From positions 124,001-188,000 of the forward strand of contig NZ_LS990887.1 in the NCBI RefSeq assembly GCF_900411315.1: a stretch of 64,000 nucleotides of DNA, read 5' to 3'. The DNA is from Corynebacterium senegalense (GTDB taxonomy: Bacteria; Actinomycetota; Actinomycetes; Mycobacteriales; Mycobacteriaceae). Position numbers and translations under genes: made by a program. Shown piece by piece: positions 40,646 through 51,675 of this stretch (positions are counted from its first letter, which is position 1; each line of letters opens with the position of its first letter). The notes under the pieces were generated by a model. It saw nothing but the letters and a program-made list of their open reading frames with translations. It did no database searches and had not been told where the DNA came from.

Positions 40646-41893
40646 ATGACAGAGCCGATTTCCCTTGACCCGGTAGAGGACGCCATTTCCGCGATCGCGC
40701 GCGGTGAGGCCGTCGTTGTCGTCGACAACGAGGACCGGGAGAACGAGGGCGATCTCATCTTCGCCGCCGAGCTGGCCACCCCGGAGCTCGTCGCGTTCAT
40801 GGTCCGCCACACCTCCGGCTACATCTGCGTGGCGATGGAGGACGCGCGCGCCGACGAGCTGCGGCTGCCGCCGATGGTGGCGCTGAACGAGGACGCGCGC
40901 TCGACCGCCTACACCGTGACCGTCGACGCGGCGACCGGCACCACGGGCATTTCGGCGCGCTCGCGCTGCGAGACGATCACCCGCCTCGCGGACCCGCAGT
41001 TCGGGGCGGACGACTTCACTCGCCCCGGCCACGTCGTGCCGCTGCGCGCCCGCCGCGGGGGCGTGCTCACTCGCGACGGGCACACCGAGGCCTCCGTCGA
41101 CCTGAGCCGCCTCGCGGGCCTGTCGCACGTGGGCGTTCTGTGCGAGATCGTTTCCGAGTCCGACCCGACCGACATGGCCCGCGGCCCCGAGCTGCGCGCC
41201 TTCGCGGACAAGCACGGGCTGAAGATGATCTCCATCGAGCAGCTCATTGCTTACCGACGCCACACCGAGCGCTTCGTCGAGCGAACCGTGGTGACCCACC
41301 TGCCCACCGAGTTCGGCGACTTCGAGGCCCACGGCTACCGCAACACCGTCGACGGCACGGAGCACGTGGCCCTGGTCAAGGGCGACGTCGCCGGCGCCGA
41401 GGAGGTGCTCGTTCGGGTGCACTCCGAGTGCCTGACAGGTGACGTGTTCGGCTCGAAGCGCTGCGACTGCGGGCCGCAGCTGCACGAGTCCATGCGCCGC
41501 ATCCAGGAGGCGGGCGCGGGCATCGTCGTCTACGTCCGGGGCCACGAGGGCCGGGGCATCGGCCTGCTGGCCAAGCTGCAGGCCTACCGGCTGCAGGACG
41601 AGGGGCTGGACACGGTGGACGCCAATCTGGAGCAGGGCCTGCCCGTCGACGCGCGCGAGTACTCGGTGGCGGGGCAGATCCTCGCGGACCTGGGCATCGA
41701 GTCGCTGCGGGTGATGTCGAACAACCCGGACAAGGTCAGGGCGCTGTCGGGTTACGGTCCGGAGGTGGCCGGGCGTGTCCGCATCGAAATCGCGCCCTCC
41801 CACGAGAACATCCGCTACCTTCGCACGAAGCGCGACCGAATGGGCCACGACCTGCCGTCCGTGGAGCACTGGCAGGACACCGCCGGCATCTGA
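40646..41893 (+). CDS. ribBA: Bifunctional DHBP synthase / GTP cyclohydrolase II
   Basis: Provides both precursors of lumazine. The N-terminal RibB half (about 1-205) has [18 protein letters not shown] and [13 protein letters not shown]. The C-terminal RibA half begins near 215 and has the zinc site [15 protein letters not shown] and [12 protein letters not shown]. At 415 residues the length is normal for the fused enzyme. The ATG at 40646 is 11 nt after ribE. Both catalytic halves look intact. Confidence 0.97.
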   Translation: MTEPISLDPVEDAISAIARGEAVVVVDNEDRENEGDLIFAAELATPELVAFMVRHTSGYICVAMEDARADELRLPPMVALNEDARSTAYTVTVDAATGTTGISARSRCETITRLADPQFGADDFTRPGHVVPLRARRGGVLTRDGHTEASVDLSRLAGLSHVGVLCEIVSESDPTDMARGPELRAFADKHGLKMISIEQLIAYRRHTERFVERTVVTHLPTEFGDFEAHGYRNTVDGTEHVALVKGDVAGAEEVLVRVHSECLTGDVFGSKRCDCGPQLHESMRRIQEAGAGIVVYVRGHEGRGIGLLAKLQAYRLQDEGLDTVDANLEQGLPVDAREYSVAGQILADLGIESLRVMSNNPDKVRALSGYGPEVAGRVRIEIAPSHENIRYLRTKRDRMGHDLPSVEHWQDTAGI

Positions 41894-41912
41894 CGTAAAG
41901 GAGCACCTCGCC

Positions 41913-42401
41913 ATGGCGACGCACGGAGCACCCCAGGGATACACCCTCAAGGCGGAGGGCATGACGGTGGCCGTCGTGTCCACCCGCTGGAACGCGCACA
42001 TTGTGGAGCGGCTCCACCGACGCGCGCTCGAGAAGGCGCGCGAGCTCGGGGCGAAGGCGGACGAGTACCTCGTCGCCGGGGCGCTGGAGCTGCCGGTCGT
42101 CGCGCAGGCGTGCGCGCAGCGCTACGACGCCGTGGTGGCGCTGGGCTGTGTCATCCGCGGCGAGACCGCCCACTTCGACTACGTCTGCGATTCCGTCACG
42201 GCGGGGTTGACCCGCGTGGCGCTGGACGAGGGCACGCCCGTCGGCAACGGCGTGCTCACCGTGGAGGACGAGGACCAGGCCCTCGACCGCGCGGGCGGCG
42301 AGGGGGCCAAGGAGGACAAGGGCGCCGAGGCGCTCGAGGCGGCGCTCGGCGCCGCAGTCGAGCTGGCCAAGGTCGCCGCGGTGGGACCCGCGCAGGTTTA
42401 A
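41913..42401 (+). CDS. ribH: 6,7-dimethyl-8-ribityllumazine synthase
   Basis: Condenses the two rib intermediates into lumazine; forms a capsid-like assembly in many bacteria. The 162-residue protein has [43 protein letters not shown] (catalytic His) and [20 protein letters not shown] upstream supports the ATG at 41913. It ends the rib cluster; no FMN riboswitch was recognised upstream of any rib gene. Confidence 0.97.
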   Translation: MATHGAPQGYTLKAEGMTVAVVSTRWNAHIVERLHRRALEKARELGAKADEYLVAGALELPVVAQACAQRYDAVVALGCVIRGETAHFDYVCDSVTAGLTRVALDEGTPVGNGVLTVEDEDQALDRAGGEGAKEDKGAEALEAALGAAVELAKVAAVGPAQV

Positions 42402-42421
42402 CTCCGCGGCCCCCGAAGGGC

Positions 42422-42427
42422 TAGTAT
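42422..42427 (+). promoter_or_regulatory. Candidate -10 box for the PH-domain gene
   Basis: TAGTAT stands 46 nt upstream of the first ATG, in the gap after ribH. Confidence 0.35.
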
Positions 42428-42472
42428 CAACCAAAAGACTTAAGCCCGCGCGGCAGCGCGGAGATCGCGACC

Positions 42473-43027
42473 ATGCGGGAAGAGACAATGCGGGAAGAAG
42501 GCGACGTGAGCGAGGGAAACAGGCTGAGCGACCGCGAACTGGAGTACCTGAACGCGGCCGACCCCCACGCCGTGGTCAGCGACAAGCCGTGGGAGCTCGA
42601 GATTGCCTCGCCGTTCCTGCGCCGCGTCGCAATCGGATGGGTCGTGCTCGTCATGGCCGTGCACATCTTCATGGCCGCCGTCCTGGACGTGCAGTTCACC
42701 GGGCTGACCATCACGGGCGTCGACAAGCTTGCGTTCCCCGGCGTCGGCCTCGTCATCAGTGTGCTGTCGTGGATCGCCCTGACGCGCCCGCGCGTGCGCG
42801 CGAACGAGGACGGCGTGGAGGTGCGCAACATCATCGGCACCCGCTTCTACCCGTGGCTGGTCATCTACGGGCTGTCCTTCCCGCGGGGTTCGCGCATGGC
42901 GCGCCTGGAGCTGCCGGAGTTCGAGTACGTGCCGCTGTGGGCGATCCAGTCCGGCGACAAGGAAAAGGCGCTCGAGTCGGTGGAGAAGTTCCGCCGCCTC
43001 GAGGCAAAGTACATGCCGGAGGACTAG
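42473..43027 (+). CDS. PH-domain membrane protein (CFP-6-like)
   Basis: A 184-residue protein with two transmembrane helices (about 51-70 and 85-102, [19 protein letters not shown] and [19 protein letters not shown]) and then a small bacterial PH-like domain ([33 protein letters not shown]). It resembles the mycobacterial low-molecular-weight antigen CFP-6, which sits beside ribH. Three starts are possible: ATG 42473, ATG 42488 and GTG 42506; GGAGA 8 nt before 42473 favours the first. The sequence around the two ATGs is a direct repeat (ATGCGGGAAGA). Its role is unknown. Confidence 0.75.
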   Translation: MREETMREEGDVSEGNRLSDRELEYLNAADPHAVVSDKPWELEIASPFLRRVAIGWVVLVMAVHIFMAAVLDVQFTGLTITGVDKLAFPGVGLVISVLSWIALTRPRVRANEDGVEVRNIIGTRFYPWLVIYGLSFPRGSRMARLELPEFEYVPLWAIQSGDKEKALESVEKFRRLEAKYMPED

Positions 43028-43034
43028 GCCCGCC

Positions 43035-45089
43035 GTGGCGAACCCTGTTTCCTACCGCCCGGCGCCGGGGACGATCCCCACTGAGCCGGGCGTGTACAAG
43101 TTCCGCGACGCCAACGGCCGCGTGGTCTACGTGGGCAAGGCGAAAAACCTGCGGGCCCGGCTGAGCAACTACTTCCAGCCGCCCGCGCAGCTGCACCCGC
43201 GCACCCGGCAGATGGTGTTCACCGCGGCGTCAGTGGAGTGGACGGTGGTCTCTTCCGAGGTCGAGGCGCTGCAGCTCGAGTACACGTGGATCAAGCGCTT
43301 CGACCCGTGGTTCAACGTCATGTACCGCGACGACAAGACGTACCCGATGCTCGCGGTGAGCGTGGGGGAGCGCTTCCCCCGCGCGTTTTTCTACCGCGGC
43401 CCGCGCCGCAAGGGCGTGCGCTACTTCGGCCCGTTCTCCCACGCCTGGGCGGTGCGTGAAACCCTCGACCTGCTGACCCGTGTCTTCCCCATCCGGACGT
43501 GCTCCAACGGGGTGTACAACCGCCACGAGAGCCTCGGGCGGCCGTGTTTGCTCGGCTACATCGACAAGTGCTCCGCGCCGTGCGTGGGGCGTGTCGACGA
43601 GGCCGAGTACGACGAGATCGTGCAGGGCTTCCTCGCGTTCATGTCCGGCCGCACCGACCGCGTCGTGCGCGAGCTGACCCGCCGGATGAACGAGGCCGCC
43701 GAGAACCTCGAGTTCGAGAGGGCTGCGCGGCTTCGCGACGACCTCGGGGCCGTCAACAAGGTCATGGAGCGCCAGACCGTGGTGCTGGCCGAGGGGACGG
43801 ACGCGGATGTGATCGCATTCGACACCGACGAACTGGAGGCCGCCGTGCAGATCTTCACGGTGCGCGACGGGCGCATCCGGGCCCAGCGCGGGTGGGTCGT
43901 GGAGAAAACCGGCGACGAGCCCGGCAGCCTCGAGCGCCTCGAGGAGGGCAGGGAAGACCCCGCGCTGCCGCTGCTCGTGCAGAACTTCCTCGTCCAGTAC
44001 TACTCCGACGCCGTCGAGCGGGTGCGCCAGGAGGAGGCGGAGGACCGCGCCCTTCTGGAGAGCAAGGTGCGCCGCCGCGGGGTGGACCAGGAGTCGCACG
44101 CCGCCGCCCGCCCCGCCCTGCCCGTGCCCCGGGAGATCCTCGTGGAGGCGATGCCGGAGGAGCCCGAGGAGGTCACCGCGCTCCTCGAGAGCCTGCGCGG
44201 GGGGCCGGTCTCCGTGCGCGTGCCGCAACGCGGCGACAAGGCGGCGCTCATGGAGACGGTGCACCGCAACGCCGCGGAGGCGCTGCACCAGCACAAGCTG
44301 AAGCGCGTGGGGGACCTGACGGCCCGTTCGCAGGCGCTTCAGGACATCCAGGACGCGCTCGGCCTGGAGGAGGCGCCGCTGCGCATCGAGTGCACCGACA
44401 TCTCGCACATCCAGGGCACGGACGTCGTCGCCTCGCTGGTCGTGTTCGAGGACGGGCTGCCCAAGAAGGGCGACTACCGGCGCTACCGGATTCGGGAGGC
44501 CGCGGGCGAGGGCCGCTCCGACGATGTCGGCTCGATCGCCGAGGTGACCCGGCGCCGCTTCCGGCGCTACAACGAGGACAAGCTGGCCACCCCGGATGAG
44601 GACGTTTTCGACGACGACCCCGACGTGGAGACCACGGGGACGAGGCGCTTCGCCTACCCGCCGCAGCTGTTCATCGTCGACGGCGGCAAGCCCCAGGTCA
44701 ACGCGGCGCAGGCGGTGTTCGACGAGCTCGGCATCGTCGACGTCGCACTCGTCGGCCTGGCCAAGCGCCTCGAGGAGGTGTGGGTGCCCGACGACGACGA
44801 ACCCGTCATCCTGCCGCGCAACTCCGAGGGCATGTACCTGCTGCAGCAGATTCGCGACGAGGCGCACCGCTTCGCCATCACCTACCACCGCCAGCAGCGC
44901 TCGAAGAGGATGCGCGCCTCCGCCCTCGACGGGGTGCCCGGGCTCGGCCCGGCGCGGCGCACCGACCTGGTCAAGCACTTCGGCAGCGTGAAGAAGATCC
45001 GCGAGGCCAGCCCGGAGGAGATCGAGCAGGTCAAGGGGATCGGCCCCAAGCTCGCTGAGACCATCTTCGAACACCTGCGCAACCAGTGA
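43035..45089 (+). CDS. uvrC: Excinuclease ABC subunit C
   Basis: Makes both incisions in nucleotide excision repair. The 684-residue protein has the GIY-YIG nuclease at the N-terminus ([20 protein letters not shown], residues 19-38), a UVR motif ([13 protein letters not shown]) near 222-236, the RNase H-like 5' nuclease domain with [15 protein letters not shown] and [13 protein letters not shown], and a C-terminal helix-hairpin-helix pair ([19 protein letters not shown]). It starts at the GTG 7 nt after the PH gene. It is followed by rapZ, yvcK and whiA, the usual actinobacterial order. Confidence 0.97.
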   Translation: MANPVSYRPAPGTIPTEPGVYKFRDANGRVVYVGKAKNLRARLSNYFQPPAQLHPRTRQMVFTAASVEWTVVSSEVEALQLEYTWIKRFDPWFNVMYRDDKTYPMLAVSVGERFPRAFFYRGPRRKGVRYFGPFSHAWAVRETLDLLTRVFPIRTCSNGVYNRHESLGRPCLLGYIDKCSAPCVGRVDEAEYDEIVQGFLAFMSGRTDRVVRELTRRMNEAAENLEFERAARLRDDLGAVNKVMERQTVVLAEGTDADVIAFDTDELEAAVQIFTVRDGRIRAQRGWVVEKTGDEPGSLERLEEGREDPALPLLVQNFLVQYYSDAVERVRQEEAEDRALLESKVRRRGVDQESHAAARPALPVPREILVEAMPEEPEEVTALLESLRGGPVSVRVPQRGDKAALMETVHRNAAEALHQHKLKRVGDLTARSQALQDIQDALGLEEAPLRIECTDISHIQGTDVVASLVVFEDGLPKKGDYRRYRIREAAGEGRSDDVGSIAEVTRRRFRRYNEDKLATPDEDVFDDDPDVETTGTRRFAYPPQLFIVDGGKPQVNAAQAVFDELGIVDVALVGLAKRLEEVWVPDDDEPVILPRNSEGMYLLQQIRDEAHRFAITYHRQQRSKRMRASALDGVPGLGPARRTDLVKHFGSVKKIREASPEEIEQVKGIGPKLAETIFEHLRNQ

Positions 45090-45110
45090 TCGGGTGGGCG
45101 GGCCTTTGGC

Positions 45111-45116
45111 TAGGAT
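45111..45116 (+). promoter_or_regulatory. -10 box for leaderless rapZ
   Basis: TAGGAT ends 7 nt before the ATG at 45124. The ATG at 45115 overlaps the box and is therefore an unlikely start. Confidence 0.5.
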
Positions 45117-45123
45117 GAGCGGT

Positions 45124-45999
45124 ATGTCGCCCGATTCACCGATTCGCCCCGTCATCATCACAGGCATGTCCGGCGGCGGCCTGTCCACCGCCGCTAAGGT
45201 GTTCGAGGACAAGGGCTACTTCGTGGCCCAGAACCTGCCCCCGCAGATGATCCTCGAGCTCATCGACCTCGCCGGGGGAGACGATTCCCCCGTGGACCGG
45301 CTCGCCTTCGTCACCGACGTGCGCGCCCGGATGTTCAACGGCTCCCTCCTCGGCACGGTGAGCGAGGTCCGGGAGCGGGGGTACGCGCCCTTCGTCCTCT
45401 TCCTCGAGGCGCGTGACGACGTCCTGATCCGGCGCTTCGACAGCGTGCGACGCACGCACCCGCTGCAGGAGGGGGACACGCTGCAGGCCGGGATCGAGCG
45501 GGAGCGCGCCGAGCTCGCGGAGGTCCGCGACGCCGCCGACGTCATCATCGACACGTCCAACCTGTCCGTGCACGACCTGCGGCGGGCGGTGGAGGCGTCG
45601 ATAGGCCAGCTCCCCGGAGACAAGCAGCACGTCACCGTCGAGTCCTTCGGCTTCAAGCACGGCTCGCCGCGTGACGCCGACATCATCCTCGACGTGCGCT
45701 TCCTGCCCAACCCCTACTGGATCGAGGGGCTGCGCAACTTCCGCGGGGTGGACGAGCCCGTCTCGGACTACGTGCTCTCGCAGCCGGGCGCCCGCGAGTT
45801 CGTGGACAACGTCGTCGCGCTGCTGCAGTCGATGCTCGGGGGCTACCGCCACGAGGGCAAGGACTTCATCACCGTCGGAATCGGCTGCACGGGGGGACAC
45901 CATCGCTCCGTCGCTGTCTCGGAGGCTGTCGCGGCGAAGCTGCGGGAGTCCGGGGATGTCGACGTCAGCGTCCTGCACCGCGACCTCGAACGCCACTGA
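45124..45999 (+). CDS. rapZ: RapZ/YvcJ-family nucleotide-binding protein
   Basis: A 291-residue member of the RapZ family (in E. coli an adaptor that guides RNase E to the sRNA GlmZ). The P-loop is atypical: GMSGGGLST, where the invariant Lys is Leu. Actinobacterial homologues also deviate here, so nucleotide binding may be weak or absent. The C-terminal domain is well conserved ([41 protein letters not shown]). The ATG at 45124 is chosen from the TAGGAT box 7 nt upstream. Confidence 0.92.
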   Translation: MSPDSPIRPVIITGMSGGGLSTAAKVFEDKGYFVAQNLPPQMILELIDLAGGDDSPVDRLAFVTDVRARMFNGSLLGTVSEVRERGYAPFVLFLEARDDVLIRRFDSVRRTHPLQEGDTLQAGIERERAELAEVRDAADVIIDTSNLSVHDLRRAVEASIGQLPGDKQHVTVESFGFKHGSPRDADIILDVRFLPNPYWIEGLRNFRGVDEPVSDYVLSQPGAREFVDNVVALLQSMLGGYRHEGKDFITVGIGCTGGHHRSVAVSEAVAAKLRESGDVDVSVLHRDLERH

Positions 46000-46027
46000 C
46001 CACCCACCGACCCCCTGTAGGCCCACC

Positions 46028-46990
46028 ATGAGTTCACTGACCTGTACCTGCCTCGGCGGAGGCCACGGCCTCTACCAGACGCTTCTGGCCGCGCGCTGCG
46101 CCCGGGCCGACGAGATCAACGCCGTCGTGACCGTCGCGGACGACGGGGGTTCCTCGGGGCGGCTGCGCCGCGAGATGGGCATCATCCCCCCGGGCGACCT
46201 GCGCATGGCCTTGGCCGCCCTGAGCAGCGAAGACGAAGAGGGCAGGCTGTGGCGCACGACGCTGCAGCACCGCTTCGGCGGGCACGGCGCGATGGCGGGC
46301 CACGCGCTGGGCAACCTGCTCATCGCCGCGCTGACAGAGGAGCTGGGCGGCATCCAGGAGGCCCTCGACACCATCGGGCGCTGGACGGGTTCCGCCGGCC
46401 GGGTGCTTCCGGTGTGCAACGAGCCTCTCGACATCGAGGCGGATGTCGCCGGGCTTGACGACGACCCCCGCGTCCTGCGTTCCGTGCGCGGACAGGTGGC
46501 CGTGGCCACCACGCCCGGCACCGTGCGGCGGGTGCGGCTATTGCCGGACAGGCCGCCGGTCAACCCGCTGGCCATCGAGGCGATCGCGAAGGCGGAGGTG
46601 GTGACCATCGGGCCCGGGTCGTGGTTCTCCTCGGTGATCCCCCACCTGCTCGTCCCGGACGTGGTGGACGCTCTCAACTCCACGGACGCGATGGTGGTCG
46701 TCCTGCTCAACCTGTCGCCGGAGGCGGGGGAGACCCAGGGTTTCACCACCGAACGCCACATCCACGTGCTCTCGCAGCACGCCCCCGAACTGAAGGTCGA
46801 CTACTTCCTCGCGGACAACCACATCAGCCCGACGGAGGGGGAGCGGCGCCACCTGCGCCGCACGGCCGAGGGAGTCGGGGCGCGCGTCGCCTACCGCGAC
46901 GTGCACGCCGAGGCTGTCGACGGGGTGGTCAACAGGCACGATCCGGCCAAGTTGGCAGCTGCCCTCCGGGACCTCTACAGCGGACGCTAG
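46028..46990 (+). CDS. yvcK: YvcK-family gluconeogenesis factor (CofD-like)
   Basis: A 320-residue protein of the YvcK/CuvA family, needed for growth on gluconeogenic carbon and cell shape in Bacillus and mycobacteria. It has the nucleotide-sugar motif LGGGHGLYQTLLAAR, VTVADDGGSSGRLR, PPGDLRMALAAL, and IGPGSWFSSVIPHLL. It starts at the ATG 28 nt after rapZ without a strong ribosome binding site. Its neighbours rapZ and whiA match the conserved actinobacterial cluster. Confidence 0.94.
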   Translation: MSSLTCTCLGGGHGLYQTLLAARCARADEINAVVTVADDGGSSGRLRREMGIIPPGDLRMALAALSSEDEEGRLWRTTLQHRFGGHGAMAGHALGNLLIAALTEELGGIQEALDTIGRWTGSAGRVLPVCNEPLDIEADVAGLDDDPRVLRSVRGQVAVATTPGTVRRVRLLPDRPPVNPLAIEAIAKAEVVTIGPGSWFSSVIPHLLVPDVVDALNSTDAMVVVLLNLSPEAGETQGFTTERHIHVLSQHAPELKVDYFLADNHISPTEGERRHLRRTAEGVGARVAYRDVHAEAVDGVVNRHDPAKLAAALRDLYSGR

Positions 46991-47050
46991 ACTGGGCACG
47001 TTCATCCCGCGCGCGGGGCAGGTTGGCGGAGAGGCCGAGGAGGTAGGGCG

Positions 47051-48043
47051 GTGTCGCAGGTTTCACTCACCGCGAAGGTGAAGGACGAGCTTCTGCATGT
47101 CGACGTCACTTCGCTCGACGCCCGGGCCGCGGAGGCGGCCGCGCTGATCCGCTTCGCCGGTGAGTACGAGTCCACCCCCCGCGGTCTCGTCGTCGTGGCG
47201 AATTTCGGCGAACCGCCGGTCGCCCAGCGGCTGGCGACGACCCTGGAGGCCCTCGGAGTCCCCGCCGTCAGGATCGTGACCTTGACGCCGGGCACCGCGA
47301 CGCGCGAAACCACCTACCAGGTTCGCGTCGAGCAGGGCGCCCGGGAGGCGGTGCGCCGCCTCAAGCTGGTCACCGCCTCCGGCCACCCCGTGGTCGGCCT
47401 GCCGCGCCAGGTCATCTCGGGCACGATCCTCGACGTCGAGGCAGCCTGGCGCGGCGCCTTCCTCGCACGCGGCACCCTGACCGAGCCGGGCCGCAGCTCC
47501 GCCCTCGAGGTGGCCAGCCCGTGCCAGGAGGCCGCGCTCGCGCTCGTCGGCCTGGCCCGCCGGCTCGGGGTCTCCGCCAAGACGAAGGAGACCCGCGGCG
47601 TGGAGCGGGTGCACATCCGCGACGGCGAGGCGATCGGCATCCTGCTGAGCAGGATGGGTGCGCCGCGCGCCCGGCTGGAGTGGGACGAGAAGCGCCGGAC
47701 GAAGCAGCTGCGGACACGGACCGGCCAGAGGCTGGCGACCTTCGACGACGCCAACACACGCCGCTCGGCCCAGGCCGCCGCGGCCGCGGCGGCGCGCGTG
47801 GAACGGGCGATGGAGATCCTCGGCGACGACGTGCCCGAGCACCTGGCCGAGGCCGGGTTCCTCCGCGTGGAGTACCGCCACGCCTCCCTCGAGGAGCTGG
47901 GTCGCCTCGCCGACCCGCAGATGACCAAGGACGCCGTGGCGGGCCGCATCCGCAGGCTCCTCTCCCTGGCCGACAAGAGGGCCGAGGAGCTGGGGATTCC
48001 GGACACCCACGTCAACGCCGGCGCGCAACCGGACGGCGAGTGA
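47051..48043 (+). CDS. whiA: Sporulation/cell-division regulator WhiA
   Basis: A 330-residue DNA-binding protein combining a LAGLIDADG-like domain and a C-terminal helix-turn-helix. Conserved parts are LTAKVKDELLHV, AEAAALIRFAGE, RAAFLARGTLTEPG-like (GAFLARGTLTEPG), SRMGAPRARLEWDEKR, RSAQAAAAAAARV and the HTH with YRHASLEELGRLADPQMTKDAVAGRI. It controls division genes in Streptomyces; corynebacteria keep it without sporulation. The GTG at 47051 fits the gene after yvcK. Confidence 0.95.
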   Translation: MSQVSLTAKVKDELLHVDVTSLDARAAEAAALIRFAGEYESTPRGLVVVANFGEPPVAQRLATTLEALGVPAVRIVTLTPGTATRETTYQVRVEQGAREAVRRLKLVTASGHPVVGLPRQVISGTILDVEAAWRGAFLARGTLTEPGRSSALEVASPCQEAALALVGLARRLGVSAKTKETRGVERVHIRDGEAIGILLSRMGAPRARLEWDEKRRTKQLRTRTGQRLATFDDANTRRSAQAAAAAAARVERAMEILGDDVPEHLAEAGFLRVEYRHASLEELGRLADPQMTKDAVAGRIRRLLSLADKRAEELGIPDTHVNAGAQPDGE

Positions 48044-49228
<1,185 letters not shown>

Positions 49229-49250
49229 CCCCCGGTGGCGGCAACGCCGC

Positions 49251-49256
49251 TAAACT
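49251..49256 (+). promoter_or_regulatory. Candidate internal -10 box of pgk
   Basis: TAAACT lies in the gap-pgk spacer, about 39 nt before the pgk ATG. A small dyad TGGTT-G-AACCA (49262-49272) follows at the expected start of transcription. Confidence 0.35.
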
Positions 49257-49294
49257 CGACCTGGTTGAACCAATCTGACTCCAAGGAGATTTCG

Positions 49295-50512
49295 ATGGCC
49301 CTGAACACCCTCCAGCAGCTTCTCGACGAAGGCGTCGACGGCCGCCACGTGCTGGTCCGCTCGGACTTCAACGTTCCCCTCGACGACGAGGGCAACATCA
49401 CCGACGCGGGCCGCATCGACGCCTCGCTGCCGACGCTCAAGGCGCTCCTCGAGGGGGGTGCGAAGGTCATCGTCATGGCTCACCTGGGTCGCCCGAAGGG
49501 CGAGGTAAAGCCCGAATTCTCCCTGCGCCCGGTCGCCGAGGCCCTGTCCGAGCGCCTCGGCCAGTTCGTCGCCCTCGCCGGCGATGTCAGCGGTGAGGAC
49601 GCCCACGAGCGGGCCAACGGCCTGACCGAGGGCGAAATCCTCCTGCTCGAAAACGTTCGCTTCGACGCCCGCGAGACCTCCAAGGACGACGCGGAGCGCG
49701 CGGCTTTCGCCAAGGAGCTGGCCGCCCTCGCCGCCGACAACGGCGCGTTCGTCTCCGACGGCTTCGGCGTCGTGCACCGCAAGCAGGCCTCCGTCTACGA
49801 CGTCGCCCGCGAACTGCCGGCCTACGCGGGCTACCTCGTGGAGAAGGAGGTCGAGACCCTCAGCAGTGTGAAGGATGCCCCGAACCACCCGTACGTCGTG
49901 GTGCTCGGCGGCTCGAAGGTCTCCGACAAGCTCGGGGTGATCGAGGCCCTGGCGGAGAAGGCCGACAAGGTCATCATCGGCGGCGGCATGTGCTACACCT
50001 TCCTCGCGGCGCAGGGTCACAACGTGCAGAAGTCCCTGCTGCAGGAGGACATGGTGGAGACGTGCTCCCAGCTCATCGATCGCTACGGCGACAAGCTGGT
50101 CCTGCCGACCGACCTGGCCGTCGCGCCGGAGTTCGACAAGAACGCAGAGAAGAAGATCGTCGGCCTCGACGGCATCCCGGAGGGCTGGATGTCCCTGGAC
50201 ATCGGCCCCGAGACCGCCCAGGCCTACGCCGCGGCGGTGAAGGACTCCAAGACCGTGTTCTGGAACGGCCCGATGGGCGTGTTCGAGTTCCCCGCCTTCG
50301 CGGACGGCACGAAGGCAGTCGCCGAGGCGATGATCGCCGCGACCCGCGAGAACGACTCCTTCACCGTCGTCGGCGGCGGCGACTCCGCCGCCTCCGTCCG
50401 CACGCTCGGCCTGGACGAGTCCGGCTTCTCCCACATCTCCACCGGCGGCGGCGCCTCGCTCGAGCTCATCGAGGGCAAGAACCTGCCCGGCGTCAGCGTC
50501 GTCAGCAAGTAG
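49295..50512 (+). CDS. pgk: Phosphoglycerate kinase
   Basis: ATP-forming step of glycolysis. The 405-residue protein has [60 protein letters not shown] and the nucleotide-binding [11 protein letters not shown] near the C-terminus. AAGGAG 6 nt upstream supports the ATG at 49295. tpiA follows 16 nt later. Confidence 0.98.
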   Translation: MALNTLQQLLDEGVDGRHVLVRSDFNVPLDDEGNITDAGRIDASLPTLKALLEGGAKVIVMAHLGRPKGEVKPEFSLRPVAEALSERLGQFVALAGDVSGEDAHERANGLTEGEILLLENVRFDARETSKDDAERAAFAKELAALAADNGAFVSDGFGVVHRKQASVYDVARELPAYAGYLVEKEVETLSSVKDAPNHPYVVVLGGSKVSDKLGVIEALAEKADKVIIGGGMCYTFLAAQGHNVQKSLLQEDMVETCSQLIDRYGDKLVLPTDLAVAPEFDKNAEKKIVGLDGIPEGWMSLDIGPETAQAYAAAVKDSKTVFWNGPMGVFEFPAFADGTKAVAEAMIAATRENDSFTVVGGGDSAASVRTLGLDESGFSHISTGGGASLELIEGKNLPGVSVVSK

Positions 50513-50528
50513 GGGGAGGGCGGAACCC

Positions 50529-51311
50529 ATGGCACGCACCCCCCTCATCGCCGGCAACTGGAAGATGAACCACGATCACCTCGAGGCCATCTCCACCGCG
50601 CAGCGCTTCGCCTTCGCCTTCCCGAAGGAGGGCTACGAGCTCGTCGACGTCGCCTTCGTGGTGCCGTTCACCGACCTGCGTTCGGTGCAGACATTGGTGG
50701 AGGGCGACAAGCTGCAGTTCACGTTCGGTGCCCAGGACGTCAGCGAGCACGACAACGGCGCCTACACCGGCGACATTTCTGCGGCGATGCTCGAGAAGCT
50801 CGGCTGCACCTGGGTTGTGGTCGGGCACTCCGAGCGCCGCGAGTACCACGGAGAGGACAACGCGACGGTCGCCGCCAAGGCCAATAAGGCGCTAGCGCAC
50901 GGCATCAGCCCGATCGTTTGCGTCGGCGAGCCGCTCGAGGTCCGCGAGAAGGGTGAGCACGTCGAATACGTCGTCGCCCAGGCCCGCGAATCCCTGGCGG
51001 GACTCGACCGCGACGAGCTGGCCCGCACCGTGGTCGCCTACGAGCCCGTCTGGGCGATCGGCACTGGCAAGGTGGCCTCGGCAGCCGACGCCCAGGAGGT
51101 GTGCCACGCCATCCGCGGGCTCCTCGCCGAGCTTGCCGACGACAGCACCGCCGGCGCAATGCGAATCCTCTACGGCGGCTCGGTGAAGACCGAGACGATC
51201 GGGGAGATCCTCGCGGAGGCCGACGTCGACGGCGGCCTTGTCGGCGGAGCTTCCCTGGACGGCCAGGAGTTTGCCCGCCTCGCGGCGGCCGCAGCGAACG
51301 CGGTCAGGTAG
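50529..51311 (+). CDS. tpiA: Triosephosphate isomerase
   Basis: Interconverts DHAP and GAP. The 260-residue TIM barrel starts [15 protein letters not shown] (catalytic Lys), with [14 protein letters not shown] (catalytic His), [13 protein letters not shown] (catalytic Glu) and [12 protein letters not shown]. The ATG at 50529 has GGGAGGG shortly upstream. A 13-bp perfect hairpin follows the gene. Confidence 0.98.
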   Translation: MARTPLIAGNWKMNHDHLEAISTAQRFAFAFPKEGYELVDVAFVVPFTDLRSVQTLVEGDKLQFTFGAQDVSEHDNGAYTGDISAAMLEKLGCTWVVVGHSERREYHGEDNATVAAKANKALAHGISPIVCVGEPLEVREKGEHVEYVVAQARESLAGLDRDELARTVVAYEPVWAIGTGKVASAADAQEVCHAIRGLLAELADDSTAGAMRILYGGSVKTETIGEILAEADVDGGLVGGASLDGQEFARLAAAAANAVR

Positions 51312-51316
51312 CGCGT

Positions 51317-51345
51317 CACCACGCCCCGCCTCGCGGGGCGTGGTG
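51317..51345 (+). terminator. Perfect 13-bp hairpin between tpiA and secG
   Basis: CACCACGCCCCGC (51317-51329) pairs fully with GCGGGGCGTGGTG (51333-51345) over a 3-nt loop. No T-run follows; instead the secG -10 box begins at the next base. It may terminate the gap-pgk-tpiA transcript without a U-tract, or influence secG expression. Confidence 0.55.
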
Positions 51346-51351
51346 TAGAGT
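51346..51351 (+). promoter_or_regulatory. -10 box of secG
   Basis: TAGAGT preceded by TG (extended -10) begins directly after the hairpin, 44 nt before the secG ATG. Confidence 0.45.
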
Positions 51352-51394
51352 TATCAAGGTTAAGCTTTACGAAGAAAGTGGAGGAACGCCCCTC

Positions 51395-51631
51395 ATGGTC
51401 CTGACCCTCGAGATCATCCTCGTGATCGCCTCTGTGCTGATGTCGCTCTTCGTTCTCCTGCACAAGGGCAAGGGCGGGGGCCTGTCCAGCCTCTTCGGCG
51501 GCGGCGTGCAGTCGAACCTCTCCGGCTCGACGATCGTGGAGAAGAACCTCGACCGCTACACCATCGTCATCGCGGTCATCTGGATCACCTGCATCATCGG
51601 CTTGAACCTGGCGCAGTCCTTCGCGGTGTAG
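51395..51631 (+). CDS. secG: Preprotein translocase subunit SecG
   Basis: A 78-residue auxiliary subunit of the SecYEG channel. Two transmembrane helices (LTLEIILVIASVLMSLFVLLH and IVIAVIWITCIIGLNLAQSF) flank the glycine-rich cytoplasmic turn KGKGGGLSSLFGGG. The ATG at 51395 follows GGAGGAA by 7-8 nt. secG after tpiA is standard for the group. Confidence 0.93.
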   Translation: MVLTLEIILVIASVLMSLFVLLHKGKGGGLSSLFGGGVQSNLSGSTIVEKNLDRYTIVIAVIWITCIIGLNLAQSFAV

Positions 51632-51645
51632 GCAGCAAGGCGCTG

Positions 51646-51675
51646 AGAGCCTCCCCACCGGGGAGGCTCTTTTTT
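51646..51675. terminator. Terminator between convergent secG and pgl
   Basis: AGAGCCTCCCC (51646-51656) pairs perfectly with GGGGAGGCTCT (51660-51670), loop ACC, followed by five further T residues on the + strand. It ends secG and overlaps the pgl stop codon at 51674, so it may also act on the opposing transcript. Confidence 0.9.

Noticed and set aside
38900-42472. FMN riboswitch before ribD, ribE, ribBA or ribH
   Set aside because: Gaps between these genes are 0-20 nt, which leaves no room for the aptamer.
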